Below, piece after piece: positions 17,799-26,755 of a DNA stretch of 64,000 bases; position 1 is the stretch's first letter; each line of letters starts with the position of its first letter. The position numbers were made by a program, and so were the translations under genes. The notes beneath the pieces were generated by a model. It worked only from the letters and a program-made list of their open reading frames with translations. It was not told the DNA's origin and searched no databases. The stretch is from Actinomycetota bacterium (GTDB taxonomy: Bacteria; Actinomycetota; Actinomycetes; Mycobacteriales; Mycobacteriaceae), in assembly GCA_018268465.1 (NCBI GenBank), contig JAFDWN010000039.1:56079-120078 (forward strand), written 5' to 3'.

Positions 17799-18427
17799 GT
17801 CGCGAAGGTGTGCTGGCTGTTCTGAGGGGTGTGGCCAGTGCGTTGACGATCCCGCAGATCGCCGATGAGCTCGGCGTGCATCCGAATACGGTCCGGTTCC
17901 ATCTGGACACCCTGGTCACCGAGGGCCGGGTCGAACGTGTCGAGCCCGACCGCGGGCGCCCGGGCCGTCCGCCGCTGATGTTTCGCGCTGTGCGTGGGAT
18001 GGACCCCGGCGGGACCCGGCGCTACCGGGTACTCGCCGAGATCCTCACGTCGGCCCTCGCCGGGGACCGCAACGCCAGCGCCAAGGCACTCGAGGCGGGC
18101 CGGGCGTGGGCACGGCGGGTGACCGGCCCGACGCGAAAGGCGCCAGGCGCCCAACAGTCGATCAATCGGCTGGTCGAGTTGCTCGACGACCTCGGGTTCG
18201 CACCGCAACGACGGGAAGCGCACGGACAGGAGCAAATCGGGCTGCGTCATTGCCCGTTCCTGGAACTGGCGCAGGATCGCTCGGCGGTCGTCTGCCCGAT
18301 CCACCTGGGGCTCATGCAGGGCGCGTTGGCGGCGTGGCGTGCACCGGTCACGGTTGAGCGGCTGGATCCGTTCGTGGAGCCGGACCTGTGTCTGGCCCAC
18401 CTGACATTGTCGGTGGTGGCATCGTGA
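17795..18427 (+). CDS. HTH regulator with SufR-like cysteines
   Basis: A 210-residue winged-helix repressor-type protein. The helix-turn-helix is near residues 18-40 ([24 protein letters not shown]), followed by a wing (GRPGRPP). The C-terminal half has Cys153, Cys167 and Cys199 in [10 protein letters not shown] ... [12 protein letters not shown] ... EPDLCLAHL, an arrangement known from SufR-type [4Fe-4S] sensors (CX12-13C...C). The family reacts to iron-sulfur status, O2 or NO. It is coupled by overlap to both the ferredoxin gene and the next membrane-protein gene, so it probably controls its own operon and perhaps the divergent globin. Confidence 0.8.
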   Translation: MSREGVLAVLRGVASALTIPQIADELGVHPNTVRFHLDTLVTEGRVERVEPDRGRPGRPPLMFRAVRGMDPGGTRRYRVLAEILTSALAGDRNASAKALEAGRAWARRVTGPTRKAPGAQQSINRLVELLDDLGFAPQRREAHGQEQIGLRHCPFLELAQDRSAVVCPIHLGLMQGALAAWRAPVTVERLDPFVEPDLCLAHLTLSVVAS

Positions 18428-18849
18428 GTCTTGCGTCGGCGTTCGCGGTCGCTCTCATTTTCGTGTGGCTGGGCATGGTGCTGGCCATCTCGTTCCTGGA
18501 GGCGCCGCTGAAGTTCCGGGCTCCGGGGGTAACGCTGCAGATCGGACTGGGCATCGGGCGCATGGTCTTTCGTGCGCTCAACACCGTCGAGTCGCTCCTT
18601 GCCGCCGCGATCCTGGTCGCCTTGTCGCTGAGTCGCCCCTCCGTCAGCGTCGGCGTGGTGTTCTTGATCGTCGTCGTCGCGCTGGTCGGCCAGCTGCTGG
18701 TCGTGCGACCGCGGTTGGCGCGCCGCTCCGATGCGGTGTTGGCGGGCGATGAGGGGTCTCGTTCGCGGGCGCATTACGCGTACGTTTGGCTCGAAGTGGT
18801 CAAGGCGATAGACCTTGCACTCGGCGGAATACTGTTGCTGTCCGGCTGA
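18424..18849 (+). CDS. Conserved four-helix membrane protein
   Basis: A 141-residue protein with four hydrophobic segments (about residues 2-25, 50-70, 75-95, 115-140). The polar loop after helix 1 has FLEAPLKFRAPG, and GRMVFRALNTVE is typical of small uncharacterised actinobacterial membrane proteins found beside redox genes. The GTG start at 18424 overlaps the regulator stop in GTGA. I do not recognise a function. Confidence 0.65.
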   Translation: MSLASAFAVALIFVWLGMVLAISFLEAPLKFRAPGVTLQIGLGIGRMVFRALNTVESLLAAAILVALSLSRPSVSVGVVFLIVVVALVGQLLVVRPRLARRSDAVLAGDEGSRSRAHYAYVWLEVVKAIDLALGGILLLSG

Positions 18850-18868
18850 ACAGGAGAGACATCCCGAG

Positions 18869-19210
18869 ATGGAATCAATTTCACTGATCGACATGGCCCA
18901 TGAGAAGCTGACCGAGGCGCGCACGGCGCACAGCGGCCGGGCTGCGCACACCATTCACGGTGGTCACGATCACGAATTGCGGCAGACGGTCATGGCGCTG
19001 GCGGCCGGGCGGGAGCTGGCAGAGCACGACAGCCCGGGTGAGGCGACACTTCAGGTGCTACACGGCCACGTCCGCCTGTACACGAAATCTGATGCGTGGG
19101 AGGGGACGACGGGTGATCACGTGACGATCCCGCCCGAGCGGCACGCGTTGACGGCCATTGAGGACTCGGTGATTCTGCTGACGGTCCTCGCGCAGCTTCC
19201 GCGCGCGTGA
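18869..19210 (+). CDS. Small cupin-domain protein
   Basis: A 113-residue single-cupin protein. The beta-barrel core contains GRELAEHDSPGEATLQVLHGHVRLY and GDHVTIPPERHALTAIEDSVILLTV, matching the two cupin motifs (the first has only part of the usual metal ligands; His in the second is present). The ATG at 18869 is preceded by AGGAGA. Such small cupins may bind metal or small molecules; the substrate is unknown. It is the last gene of the rightward ferredoxin operon. Confidence 0.75.
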   Translation: MESISLIDMAHEKLTEARTAHSGRAAHTIHGGHDHELRQTVMALAAGRELAEHDSPGEATLQVLHGHVRLYTKSDAWEGTTGDHVTIPPERHALTAIEDSVILLTVLAQLPRA

Positions 19211-19256
19211 CGACGCTGCGCGACACGTTCGTGGGGCCGGCCGGTGGTGCAATCAA

Positions 19257-19736
19257 TCACCCGGCGATCATGTGTCGGCCTGGGTGCGCGTCATGCCATG
19301 CGTCGATCGATGCGTCCCACTCGTCGCCGTCCAGCGCGGTCAGCGAGGCGGGGAAGAGCCCGTCCTCCTCCTTGCTGATGTGTTCATACAGATCGGACAC
19401 CGCCTCGCGGATGGCCTGCTGGCCGTCGGTTGAGGAGATGTCGACCGTGGCGAGCAATGCGGCCAACTCGCGGTGCTCGCGAACGAGTGGAGTGATGTGC
19501 TCGGCGTACATCTCCTCGCGCGCCATCACCCGAAACAGCCCGGTTTCCTCGCCGAGCCAGTGCGCGGCCAGTTCGGTCGCCATCTCAGCGAGCAGGTGCC
19601 CTGCCCGGGCCAGGTCCCCCCGATCGATGGCCCGCACCGCCTCGCCGCCGAAGTTGATGGCACGTTCGTGTTCGGCGATGTAGTCACGCAGTAGCGGCAT
19701 TTCTCGACACCCGCAGTAGTGGCACATCACTTCCAA
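19257..19736 (-). CDS. Hemerythrin-domain protein
   Basis: A 159-residue four-helix protein with the His/Glu pattern of a hemerythrin di-iron site: HERAIN, HWLGEETGLFRVM, HITPLVREHREL and HISKEEDGLFPASL. Hemerythrin-like proteins bind O2 or NO, or sense redox state. The N-terminal MCHYCGCREMP is a small cysteine cluster often seen before actinobacterial hemerythrin domains. It converges with the cupin gene and completes the set of O2/NO-binding proteins around the nar operon. Confidence 0.88.
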   Translation of the reverse strand: MEVMCHYCGCREMPLLRDYIAEHERAINFGGEAVRAIDRGDLARAGHLLAEMATELAAHWLGEETGLFRVMAREEMYAEHITPLVREHRELAALLATVDISSTDGQQAIREAVSDLYEHISKEEDGLFPASLTALDGDEWDASIDAWHDAHPGRHMIAG

Positions 19737-20882
19737 ACGCTACGCGTCGGTCCGCCGGGGTGTCCGGGACTCACCGGAGTCGTGCAGGACGACATACCGG
19801 CCATCGCGTCGTCCAACAGCGAACGGACGCCCATTGGTGGAGGCCGTCCTGTGAATTTGAGCGCCGCACCGTCGAATCGCCGTCGCCGACGCGACACCTG
19901 GTCGTTCTGGGCTGAGCCCTTATGCTCTTGACTTTGGCCTCGGTTGTCTCGAAGTCATCGGCGACCTTGGCCCGCCGTGGCTCGCCGTCGCCGCGACGGG
20001 GGTTGGGCGTCGTTCATGCAGCGATTCCGTCGCACCGTCTCAGCGGTCGCAGGCGACCGCCGGCGAGCATCACGATAGTGCCGCTGGGATTGCGGAGGTC
20101 GGTGAGCCTGTAGTCGTTCTCATAGGGCGCTACGCCGCGAAGCGGACGGCAGCCGTGGGCTCCTTGCGGCAAGGGAAAAGAGGCGGAAACCGATGCTGGG
20201 TTGCGATTCGCGGCCGTGCTCCCCAGAGCGCCCCCCAACTCGCACAAGCGGGGATTCACCGTCGTCGTCCAAGTTGAGAATCCCGTACCCGTCAGCTCAG
20301 CGTGACCATCGCGAACCGGGATGTAGGCATCGTTCCCGGCTGCCGACCCGGCGGTTTACGTCGCCGCTCATGGCGGACTTGGTCAGAGCCAGCACTCGGG
20401 CGAGGGCGAGTTGTCCGTTGGGTCGTGGTGACCCGGCGATGACGATGCCCGCGAGGGGTAGGGAGTGAGGAAGCGTTGCAGCGCGGCGGTGGTCGGGTGG
20501 AGGGTGAACCCGTGGAAGTGCGGGAAGTTCGCGAGGGAACGCGGCCGGTGCCGAGGACGTCGACTTCGAGGTGCACGAGGAGATCCATATCGACATAGCG
20601 TGGCTGGGTGACGGGTTTCGCGCACTTTCCAGCGACACAATATGGGTCTGAGTGACGCGCCGCTCGTAAGGCAGGGAAGTTGGCGCCGACACCTTCAGGA
20701 TCTCATGTGCTCGGGGGGTCCTCTCAATGGCGCTGAGCGCGCAGGCCGGGTGTGGAGAGATTCCGCGGGCGCGTTCGGGGCGACCGGCTGATATGTAGGG
20801 GAATTGGTCAAGAGGGCAAGGTGAAACGGCGGCCGCAGTCCAGTGTCGCCTGAACGTCTTGTGCCAGGGGGCAATCAAACAG
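19737..20882. other. 1.1-kb region without an intact gene
   Basis: No intact gene is seen between hemerythrin and the tnpC-like gene. On the minus strand at about 20590-20300, three frames in succession read like one protein: MDLLVHLEVDVLGTG, then ANFPHFHGFTLHPTTAALQ, then LAGIVIAGSPRPNGQLALAR. This suggests a gene broken by frameshifts, which I cannot identify. The remaining sequence (19740-20280) shows nothing I can name. Confidence 0.3.
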
Positions 20883-21290
20883 TCACCGCCCGGGGTGTTT
20901 GCGTGGCATCGAAACAACGACGTTGACTGCGGAGTTCTCGTGCGTGAGTTCGGCGATCACCGCCGAGAGCGTCCTGATCTTGCTTCGCAGTTGAGCATTC
21001 TCGGTAGTCAGTTCTTGGTTGTGATCGCGGGCCTGTGCAAGTTGGCGTTGCAGAGCCTCGACATTCGGGGTGACGGGTCCGCACCCGACCGTCGCCTTGA
21101 ACTCGTTGAGCAGATCGCTGTGATGTTCATAGAGTCGCTGCCGTGATATTCCCGATTCGTCAGCCAAGGCCACCACAGTGCGCGCGCCGCTGCTCCGCTC
21201 GGCTCGGTTGTCTCGGAGGCGGCTCATTGCGGCCCGAACCTGTTGGCGTTCCTCATCATTGTGTGCCGCGCCATCGCCGATGAGGGTCAT
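20883..21290 (-). CDS. TnpC-like (DUF6262-type) protein of element 2
   Basis: A 135-residue protein laid out like the one at 720-1244: an N-terminal HTH-like segment (VVALADESGISRQRLYEHHSDLL) and a C-terminal coiled coil (VEALQRQLAQARDHNQELTTENAQL). It starts in an ATGA overlap with the preceding recombinase gene (21287-21290). It is the last gene of the four-gene recombination operon, at the border to the cargo. Its presumed role is as a transposition accessory factor. Confidence 0.75.
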   Translation of the reverse strand: MTLIGDGAAHNDEERQQVRAAMSRLRDNRAERSSGARTVVALADESGISRQRLYEHHSDLLNEFKATVGCGPVTPNVEALQRQLAQARDHNQELTTENAQLRSKIRTLSAVIAELTHENSAVNVVVSMPRKHPGR

Positions 21291-23428
21291 CCGCTTTCCT
21301 CGTCCTGCCGTGGGATTGTCAGCGGTCGGCTGGATTCGTGTCCTGCAAGCGCCTTTCGGTGCTCGATCAGGCGAGTCTGAATTCGTTGCCGCAGCGGTTC
21401 GGGGAGCCCGAGGGTCACCAGGTCACGTTCGAGGGCTGCGACATGCTGGCCAAGGTTGGCTGCGTCGCGGTCGGTACGGGCGGCGTTGACGCAGCCCAGA
21501 CGGCACCGATTCCACAAGGGTTCAGCGGAGCTGTCGGCATGTTCCAGGCAGGCCGCGGTCGCGCGCCGGAACACGCAGGTTACGACCGCGCCGTGGTGGA
21601 TCTGCAAGTCGGGGTTCGACAATGCGGTGTTGATCTGACTCTTGGTGGTCACTGTCAAGCCCGCGAATGTGCTTGCCCGCGCAACGCGGGCCCGGTACTC
21701 ATCGGCAGCCGGGCCGGAGACGTGCTCGCCGCGCTCGAGTCGATGGTGATCATCGTGGATGATCTCTGCGCGGTGGAGGAACTGTTCGAAGGTGATCTCA
21801 TCATGGAATCCTGAATCAGCTCCGCCGGCATAGCCGTGGATCATCTGTGAGTGCAGGTGGCCGTATTGCGTTGCGCCGGCCACCGTTCCGCCGGGCCGCC
21901 GGACGATGTGCCAAGCCAGTGTGCGTCGCAGGCGCGGCACCTGGATTGCGCCGAGCGGGTCGGTGCCGATCAGCGGATGGCTGAGCGCTGGGCCGATCTC
22001 GCGGTTGAACCATTCGATGAAGCTGGTGATGTCGGTGTTGACGGAGCCGGGTGTTCGGGTCCGGGTAGCGCCGAAGCGAAATTGGTCCTCAGAGAACAGC
22101 TTGAAGCCCGGAAAGAGTAGATCGCTCACCGTGATCTGCTCAAGAACGCAGACGGCATGGGCGGTTTCGTCGGTCACGACCCACGGGATCGTGGCCGGCG
22201 ACCGGTCCGTGCGCGGGCCTTCGGCCTTCAACTGCTGGCCGGACATCAGTGTCAACGCCAGTCTCGGGTCCCGGCTGATGCAGCCGCGGCGGAGGTTGAG
22301 TGCCTCGCCGGTCCGAACACCCGACAGGTAGGCGATCACGACGAAGCAGGCCGTCGTAACGTGGCGCAGCAGTTGGACGAGTTCACCCGCACCGACAGGG
22401 TCTTCACGCCAGCAGTGGGTGCCGATGACGCCGAATGTGTTGATGCGCAGCATGTCGACATCGATCGGCAATTCATGCTTGGCCAGCAGGACCGGAGTCT
22501 CTTTCATGCGTTTCAGTTCGGTGTGGTTGAGCCATCCCCCCACGGCCAATCCCATCAGGTCGACACTGGTGGTATCGCCGGTGCGGATACCTGGAAGTGA
22601 GGCGTCGTTGCGGCCCAGTGCCGCAAGCAGGCATTCGAGTTGGGCCTTGGTGGCGTCGAATACCGATACCATGCGAGTGGGAGCCCGACGAATGTCCGGC
22701 GCGATCTGATGGGCCAGATGCCGCATTGCGAGGAGGTTGCGGGCTGCGGGAAGGAGATCGGCGGCGACCGTGTCGGTGACCATCAATGCCGCCGAGAGCA
22801 GCGGCTCCATGACGTCGGGGTGAATGCGGGGGGTGGTGTTCGGTTTGCCCCAGGATGACTCGTAGTGGGCGAGGCCTCGGGCGCTCGCACCGCCCCACAA
22901 CGGGCCCGCGGGGAGCCGGCACTGCGCGGGCAGGGCATCCCGGTACAGCTGCAGACGCTTGATCGCCTGTAACGCCGCGCGTTTGGATCCGGCACTGACA
23001 CCGCTGGCCTCGGTGACGTGGCGCAGGTAGTCGTCGAGGTGTTCGGCGCTGACCTGGTCAAACGATGTGACACCTCGCTCCACCAACCACGACGTGAACC
23101 TCCGCAACGGCACCAGCTCACCCAAGATCGTCTTGATGTGCGGATAGAGCGATCGAGCACTGTCAAGCCGGGGTGCATCGTCAACAACGTTGAGAAGGGC
23201 GAACAAGTAGAGCTTGCAAGCGTGGCGAAATGGCATCGGAAATCCCTCCCAGTGCACGGCCTGTCCAGCGCTGTGTCGGTCCTCGATCGCTGCGGACAGA
23301 TCCCACACCGGGTCACCAAATCGGCAGCAGATCCCGTCGATGTGAAGCGTGCGGTTGATCACGACCTCTGTTGCGGGACCGACGTGAACACCTGCCACGA
23401 CGTCGAAAGCTTCAGCCGTTTCCGTCAT
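21287..23428 (-). CDS. Tyrosine recombinase, third of three (713 aa)
   Basis: A large recombinase. The catalytic part has SGVRTGEALNLRRG (first Arg), RRTLAWHIVRRPGG (His-x-x-Arg type box) and QYGHLHSQMIHGYAG (His and the probable Tyr nucleophile). A C-terminal Cys-rich segment (CVFRRATAAC, CRLGC) may bind zinc, as in TnpB proteins. The start at 23428 was chosen because it forms an ATGA overlap with the previous gene; the open frame extends upstream over that gene. It plays the TnpB-like part in the operon. Confidence 0.8.
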   Translation of the reverse strand: MTETAEAFDVVAGVHVGPATEVVINRTLHIDGICCRFGDPVWDLSAAIEDRHSAGQAVHWEGFPMPFRHACKLYLFALLNVVDDAPRLDSARSLYPHIKTILGELVPLRRFTSWLVERGVTSFDQVSAEHLDDYLRHVTEASGVSAGSKRAALQAIKRLQLYRDALPAQCRLPAGPLWGGASARGLAHYESSWGKPNTTPRIHPDVMEPLLSAALMVTDTVAADLLPAARNLLAMRHLAHQIAPDIRRAPTRMVSVFDATKAQLECLLAALGRNDASLPGIRTGDTTSVDLMGLAVGGWLNHTELKRMKETPVLLAKHELPIDVDMLRINTFGVIGTHCWREDPVGAGELVQLLRHVTTACFVVIAYLSGVRTGEALNLRRGCISRDPRLALTLMSGQQLKAEGPRTDRSPATIPWVVTDETAHAVCVLEQITVSDLLFPGFKLFSEDQFRFGATRTRTPGSVNTDITSFIEWFNREIGPALSHPLIGTDPLGAIQVPRLRRTLAWHIVRRPGGTVAGATQYGHLHSQMIHGYAGGADSGFHDEITFEQFLHRAEIIHDDHHRLERGEHVSGPAADEYRARVARASTFAGLTVTTKSQINTALSNPDLQIHHGAVVTCVFRRATAACLEHADSSAEPLWNRCRLGCVNAARTDRDAANLGQHVAALERDLVTLGLPEPLRQRIQTRLIEHRKALAGHESSRPLTIPRQDEESG

Positions 23429-25209
23429 GATGCTTCGAGGTTTCCCGTCAGCAGAAGGTTGACCATCCGGTGATCGCTGTCGGTAATCGCGCCTCGCGCG
23501 GCGTCCAGCTGGGCCTGCTCGTACTCGGCGAAGATGTCGTCCAGTTGCGCGAGAGGACCCGCGTGCTCGGCGATCCACTGCCCGATCGGCATCTCTTGGC
23601 GCAGGTCACGAAGCCGGTCGGCCACGACCAATTGAACGGGTAGGTGGCGCGGAAAGGCGCGGGCATTGCTGCAGTCAAGGCATGCCATGAACGACTGGCG
23701 GCACCGTTGACCGTCGATCGGCGAGTGCTCAAAATCGGCGCAATCGCCCAGCACAGCGTCCTGACCGGACCCGATGTCGTCAGTTTCCGGCTGCACCGTC
23801 ATCGATCGTCGGGCCAGTGCTCGTGCCACCTGCTCATCGAGAGCTTCGGCCACGATCTGGAATCCCTCGTTCCTGACAGGGTCCATGCGACTCAAATAGC
23901 GAGCCAACGTGACTGGGCTGTGGGAGGTGGGTTTTCGGACCTGCTCCAGGTAGGTCTTGCGCAGCCGATCCATGCTGATCCCGAGGAGCAAGCCATCATG
24001 GTCGGGGTCACCGGTCAGCCACGGCGCCATCCAGCGCCGTCGCGCATCCACTCCGGACGCTGTGCTGCTGATCCCGTACCCGAAGAGTTTCTGTTCGACA
24101 TGGTCTGGCTGGGCGCTGTAGTAGAGAAAAGCGCGCTGGGACCCGGTCAGCGCGCGGGCCGGTTCGGTCAGTTCCAGCAGCAACGTGAACACCCCGTACG
24201 CGGTCGTCAGCGATGTGTTGGCCACTGCTGCGCGCCGATTCTCCCCGCCAAGCGGCAGCAGTTCGGGGCGCAGCGCGGTCACCGGCAACGTCATGACCGA
24301 CCGTTTCCCACGACGGGGCTTGTCGGCGTTGACGAACACGATGCCGGGTTCATCGGGTCTGCTGGCGTGTCGGTGTGGGGCCGGCAGCGAGTCCAGCGTC
24401 GACAGGTTCAGGCCAGTCAGTCCGGCGAGGAGAACACCAAATGCCCATGCCTCGCCCGGGCTGAGATGCAGGAATGACTGAAGATGGTATCCACCGGCTG
24501 CGGCGGCTACCCGCCGCGTCACGTAAGCCCTTGCGCCCGAAGCAGTACGAGGGAAATCTCCCTCACGGGCGCAGTGATCGAGCACTTCGGCCAGACTACG
24601 ACCGGGGTCTGCGCGGGGGAGGTGATCGAACCGTCCCGCACGATAGTGGTCGACCATCTGCCAATGAGTCTGCAATCGGGCGCGTGCCCGTCGAACCATT
24701 CCCCGCGCGACGACTGTGATGCGGCGCATCTCCTCAGTGGAATAGGGCTGGCGCGCCGTGTTCGTCTTCGGGTGACGCACGCGCGTGTACGCCTGGCGTG
24801 CCTCGTCGGAAACGACGAGACTACAACGCAACAGCGTCTTCAGGCTATGCAACGGGCCAGGACCACTGGGTACCCGACACGACAGGGCCAGGAGCCGGGC
24901 ATCCGCGACGGACAACTCAGCCAATCCCTGCATTCCTGGCCGGTTTTCGGCGAGCCAGCAGCAGGCATGCCGGGCAGACTGCCACAGCGCGCCAGCACCC
25001 CTCAACCGCTTGGATACGCCCAGCACACCGGTGGCGTCCTCGAACGCGATCGAGAAATCGCGGCGGATTCCGTCAGTACCCGGCAGTGAACCGAAGTCGA
25101 AGTCCTTCGACTGCGTGCCATCCTCGCTAACGAACGTGACGATCAGCCCGCGTCGCCGCAATACCGGTCGCCAGGTCGGACCCGGCTGCGCCGCACGGTG
25201 ACCCGTCAC
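23425..25209 (-). CDS. Recombinase-like protein, second of three (594 aa)
   Basis: A 594-residue integrase-like protein in the middle of the recombinase operon (GTGA overlap upstream, ATGA overlap downstream). It has a late C-terminal Cys motif (CRQSFMACLDC). The position of the first catalytic Arg reads GLTGLNLSTLDSL, so the Arg appears to be Asn; a DRLRKTYLEQVRK box and a later ARYLSRM segment remain. It may be a catalytically weak or structural partner of the two neighbours. Recombinase trios (RIT elements) and Tn554-type pairs are the known relatives. Confidence 0.65.
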   Translation of the reverse strand: MTGHRAAQPGPTWRPVLRRRGLIVTFVSEDGTQSKDFDFGSLPGTDGIRRDFSIAFEDATGVLGVSKRLRGAGALWQSARHACCWLAENRPGMQGLAELSVADARLLALSCRVPSGPGPLHSLKTLLRCSLVVSDEARQAYTRVRHPKTNTARQPYSTEEMRRITVVARGMVRRARARLQTHWQMVDHYRAGRFDHLPRADPGRSLAEVLDHCAREGDFPRTASGARAYVTRRVAAAAGGYHLQSFLHLSPGEAWAFGVLLAGLTGLNLSTLDSLPAPHRHASRPDEPGIVFVNADKPRRGKRSVMTLPVTALRPELLPLGGENRRAAVANTSLTTAYGVFTLLLELTEPARALTGSQRAFLYYSAQPDHVEQKLFGYGISSTASGVDARRRWMAPWLTGDPDHDGLLLGISMDRLRKTYLEQVRKPTSHSPVTLARYLSRMDPVRNEGFQIVAEALDEQVARALARRSMTVQPETDDIGSGQDAVLGDCADFEHSPIDGQRCRQSFMACLDCSNARAFPRHLPVQLVVADRLRDLRQEMPIGQWIAEHAGPLAQLDDIFAEYEQAQLDAARGAITDSDHRMVNLLLTGNLEAS

Positions 25210-26717
25210 ATTGGCACTGTCAGTACACGAGGCTCACCGACGCCGACCGTTGCTACGAGACGCTCAAGGGATTGCCGATCGTCGGCATCCATCAGCGCGA
25301 TGAGCTCCTCCACCTGCAACGCCTGAAACGGCTCGAGATAGACACCGCGTGTCACCTCGGCACTGCGATGTCCAAGAAGTGTCGCCAGCAGAAACCACAC
25401 ATCGCCAAGCTGATTACGGAAGTCGCGCTGCTCCTGCTTGGTCAACATATCGGTACGGCGCCACGCCACGAACGTGGCGATGCAAAACCACCGCAGCGCA
25501 AAGGAATGCCTCAGCATGTGGGGACGGCACCACAACGGCGTACCCCCTGATAGTGCAAGCACTTTGGCGACCCTGGCGTTCGCACGGTCGAATGTCTTGT
25601 ACCAGGAATGTTTGGGGCGCGGTGTCCCGTCGTGATTCAGCCACAGCCACATCGGCTCCAGCCCACCAGGTGCACTGCGGAACAACGTCATTCGTGTCGA
25701 GGGCCCAAGTGCATCCAGCCGAACCGTACGACGCGATCCCGTCGCATCAACGACCTTCAGTTGCCCATCCCGGCGAACATTCTCAACGATGCAACGATCG
25801 GCGATCTGTTCATAGCGACCAGCATGTTGCGCACGCGCTACAGCAGCAGTGCGACTACCTTCCTGCATATAGAAGTAGACCTGTTGGGCGACGCGGCGCC
25901 GCATCCAGAACGTTCGACCGCTACCGCCCTTCGCGCAACGAGATGCGACGCGCGAACGCAGGAGCCCCTCAGAGCCCGGCTCAGGCACCTCGATGGTCAA
26001 CATGCTGGCCCACTCGCCGATTCGTAAACCCGTCCCGAACAACCCCTCCACAAACGCGACGTCGCGATCCTCAGTCGCTCCCCGCCAATCTTGTTGCGGC
26101 ACGCCCTCCATCGTGAAACCGCGCAACCCCAGGTTCCGCCACAATCGAAATGCCTGTGGGGTCAGCCATTTCACATCGGACCTGCGCATCCCCGACGGAG
26201 TGCTCTCCAACGCGACCTGGCCCCCGCCCATCCAAGATGTGGCAATCGCACGAGCTCGGACGGGGTTGTCGATTCCGTGCTGCTCGGCCGCCCACGAGTA
26301 GAAAGTACGGATCGACGCGCGATCGACGCAGAAACTATTTGCACTCACATGCTGGGGGTTCTGCTCAGCCGATAGCCGCCATTCCTTGAACGCCGCCAGT
26401 TCCGATCGCGACGCTTGATCCCATCGGACGCCCATCGCGTGCAGAAAATCCAACCACACCTTCAACGACAAGGCGTAACGACGCAACGTCCCCGTTGCTC
26501 GCCCCCGCACCAGCGGATCTCGCCAGTAGGCGTTCACCAACGCATCCGCCCGGCCCCACGGATCAAGGAAGAACGGAGTGCCGTCACGCGCACCATTTCG
26601 CTTCGCCCAGGCCTCGACATCACCCACCACCCCCGGAGCCACGTCGTCCACCGACACGAACCGTTGGCGGAAATCGTAGAAGTGGAGAGTCCAACCATCA
26701 GTCGAAGCGCCATCCAT
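25206..26717 (-). CDS. Tyrosine recombinase, first of three (503 aa)
   Basis: A complete tyrosine recombinase. The N-terminal core-binding domain is at about residues 55-155 (LVNAYWRDPLVRGRATGTLRRYALSLK). The catalytic domain has GTGLRIGEWASML (Arg), HMLRHSFALRW (His-x-x-Arg) and LLGHRSAEVTRGVYLE (His, then Tyr). The start at 26717 lies 88 bp from the element end at 26805. It is the first gene of a four-gene operon whose members all overlap by 4 bp, implying a fixed stoichiometry. It is expected to act at the 6-bp core sites at 6003 and 26806. Confidence 0.88.
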   Translation of the reverse strand: MDGASTDGWTLHFYDFRQRFVSVDDVAPGVVGDVEAWAKRNGARDGTPFFLDPWGRADALVNAYWRDPLVRGRATGTLRRYALSLKVWLDFLHAMGVRWDQASRSELAAFKEWRLSAEQNPQHVSANSFCVDRASIRTFYSWAAEQHGIDNPVRARAIATSWMGGGQVALESTPSGMRRSDVKWLTPQAFRLWRNLGLRGFTMEGVPQQDWRGATEDRDVAFVEGLFGTGLRIGEWASMLTIEVPEPGSEGLLRSRVASRCAKGGSGRTFWMRRRVAQQVYFYMQEGSRTAAVARAQHAGRYEQIADRCIVENVRRDGQLKVVDATGSRRTVRLDALGPSTRMTLFRSAPGGLEPMWLWLNHDGTPRPKHSWYKTFDRANARVAKVLALSGGTPLWCRPHMLRHSFALRWFCIATFVAWRRTDMLTKQEQRDFRNQLGDVWFLLATLLGHRSAEVTRGVYLEPFQALQVEELIALMDADDRQSLERLVATVGVGEPRVLTVPM

Positions 26718-26755
26718 CCCCGGACCCTCCTACCTCACGACCACTGCCCCCATCA

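Noticed and set aside
19257-19683. Rightward frame opposite hemerythrin
   Set aside because: Ser/Ala/Arg-rich antisense shadow; the leftward frame carries the His/Glu motifs.
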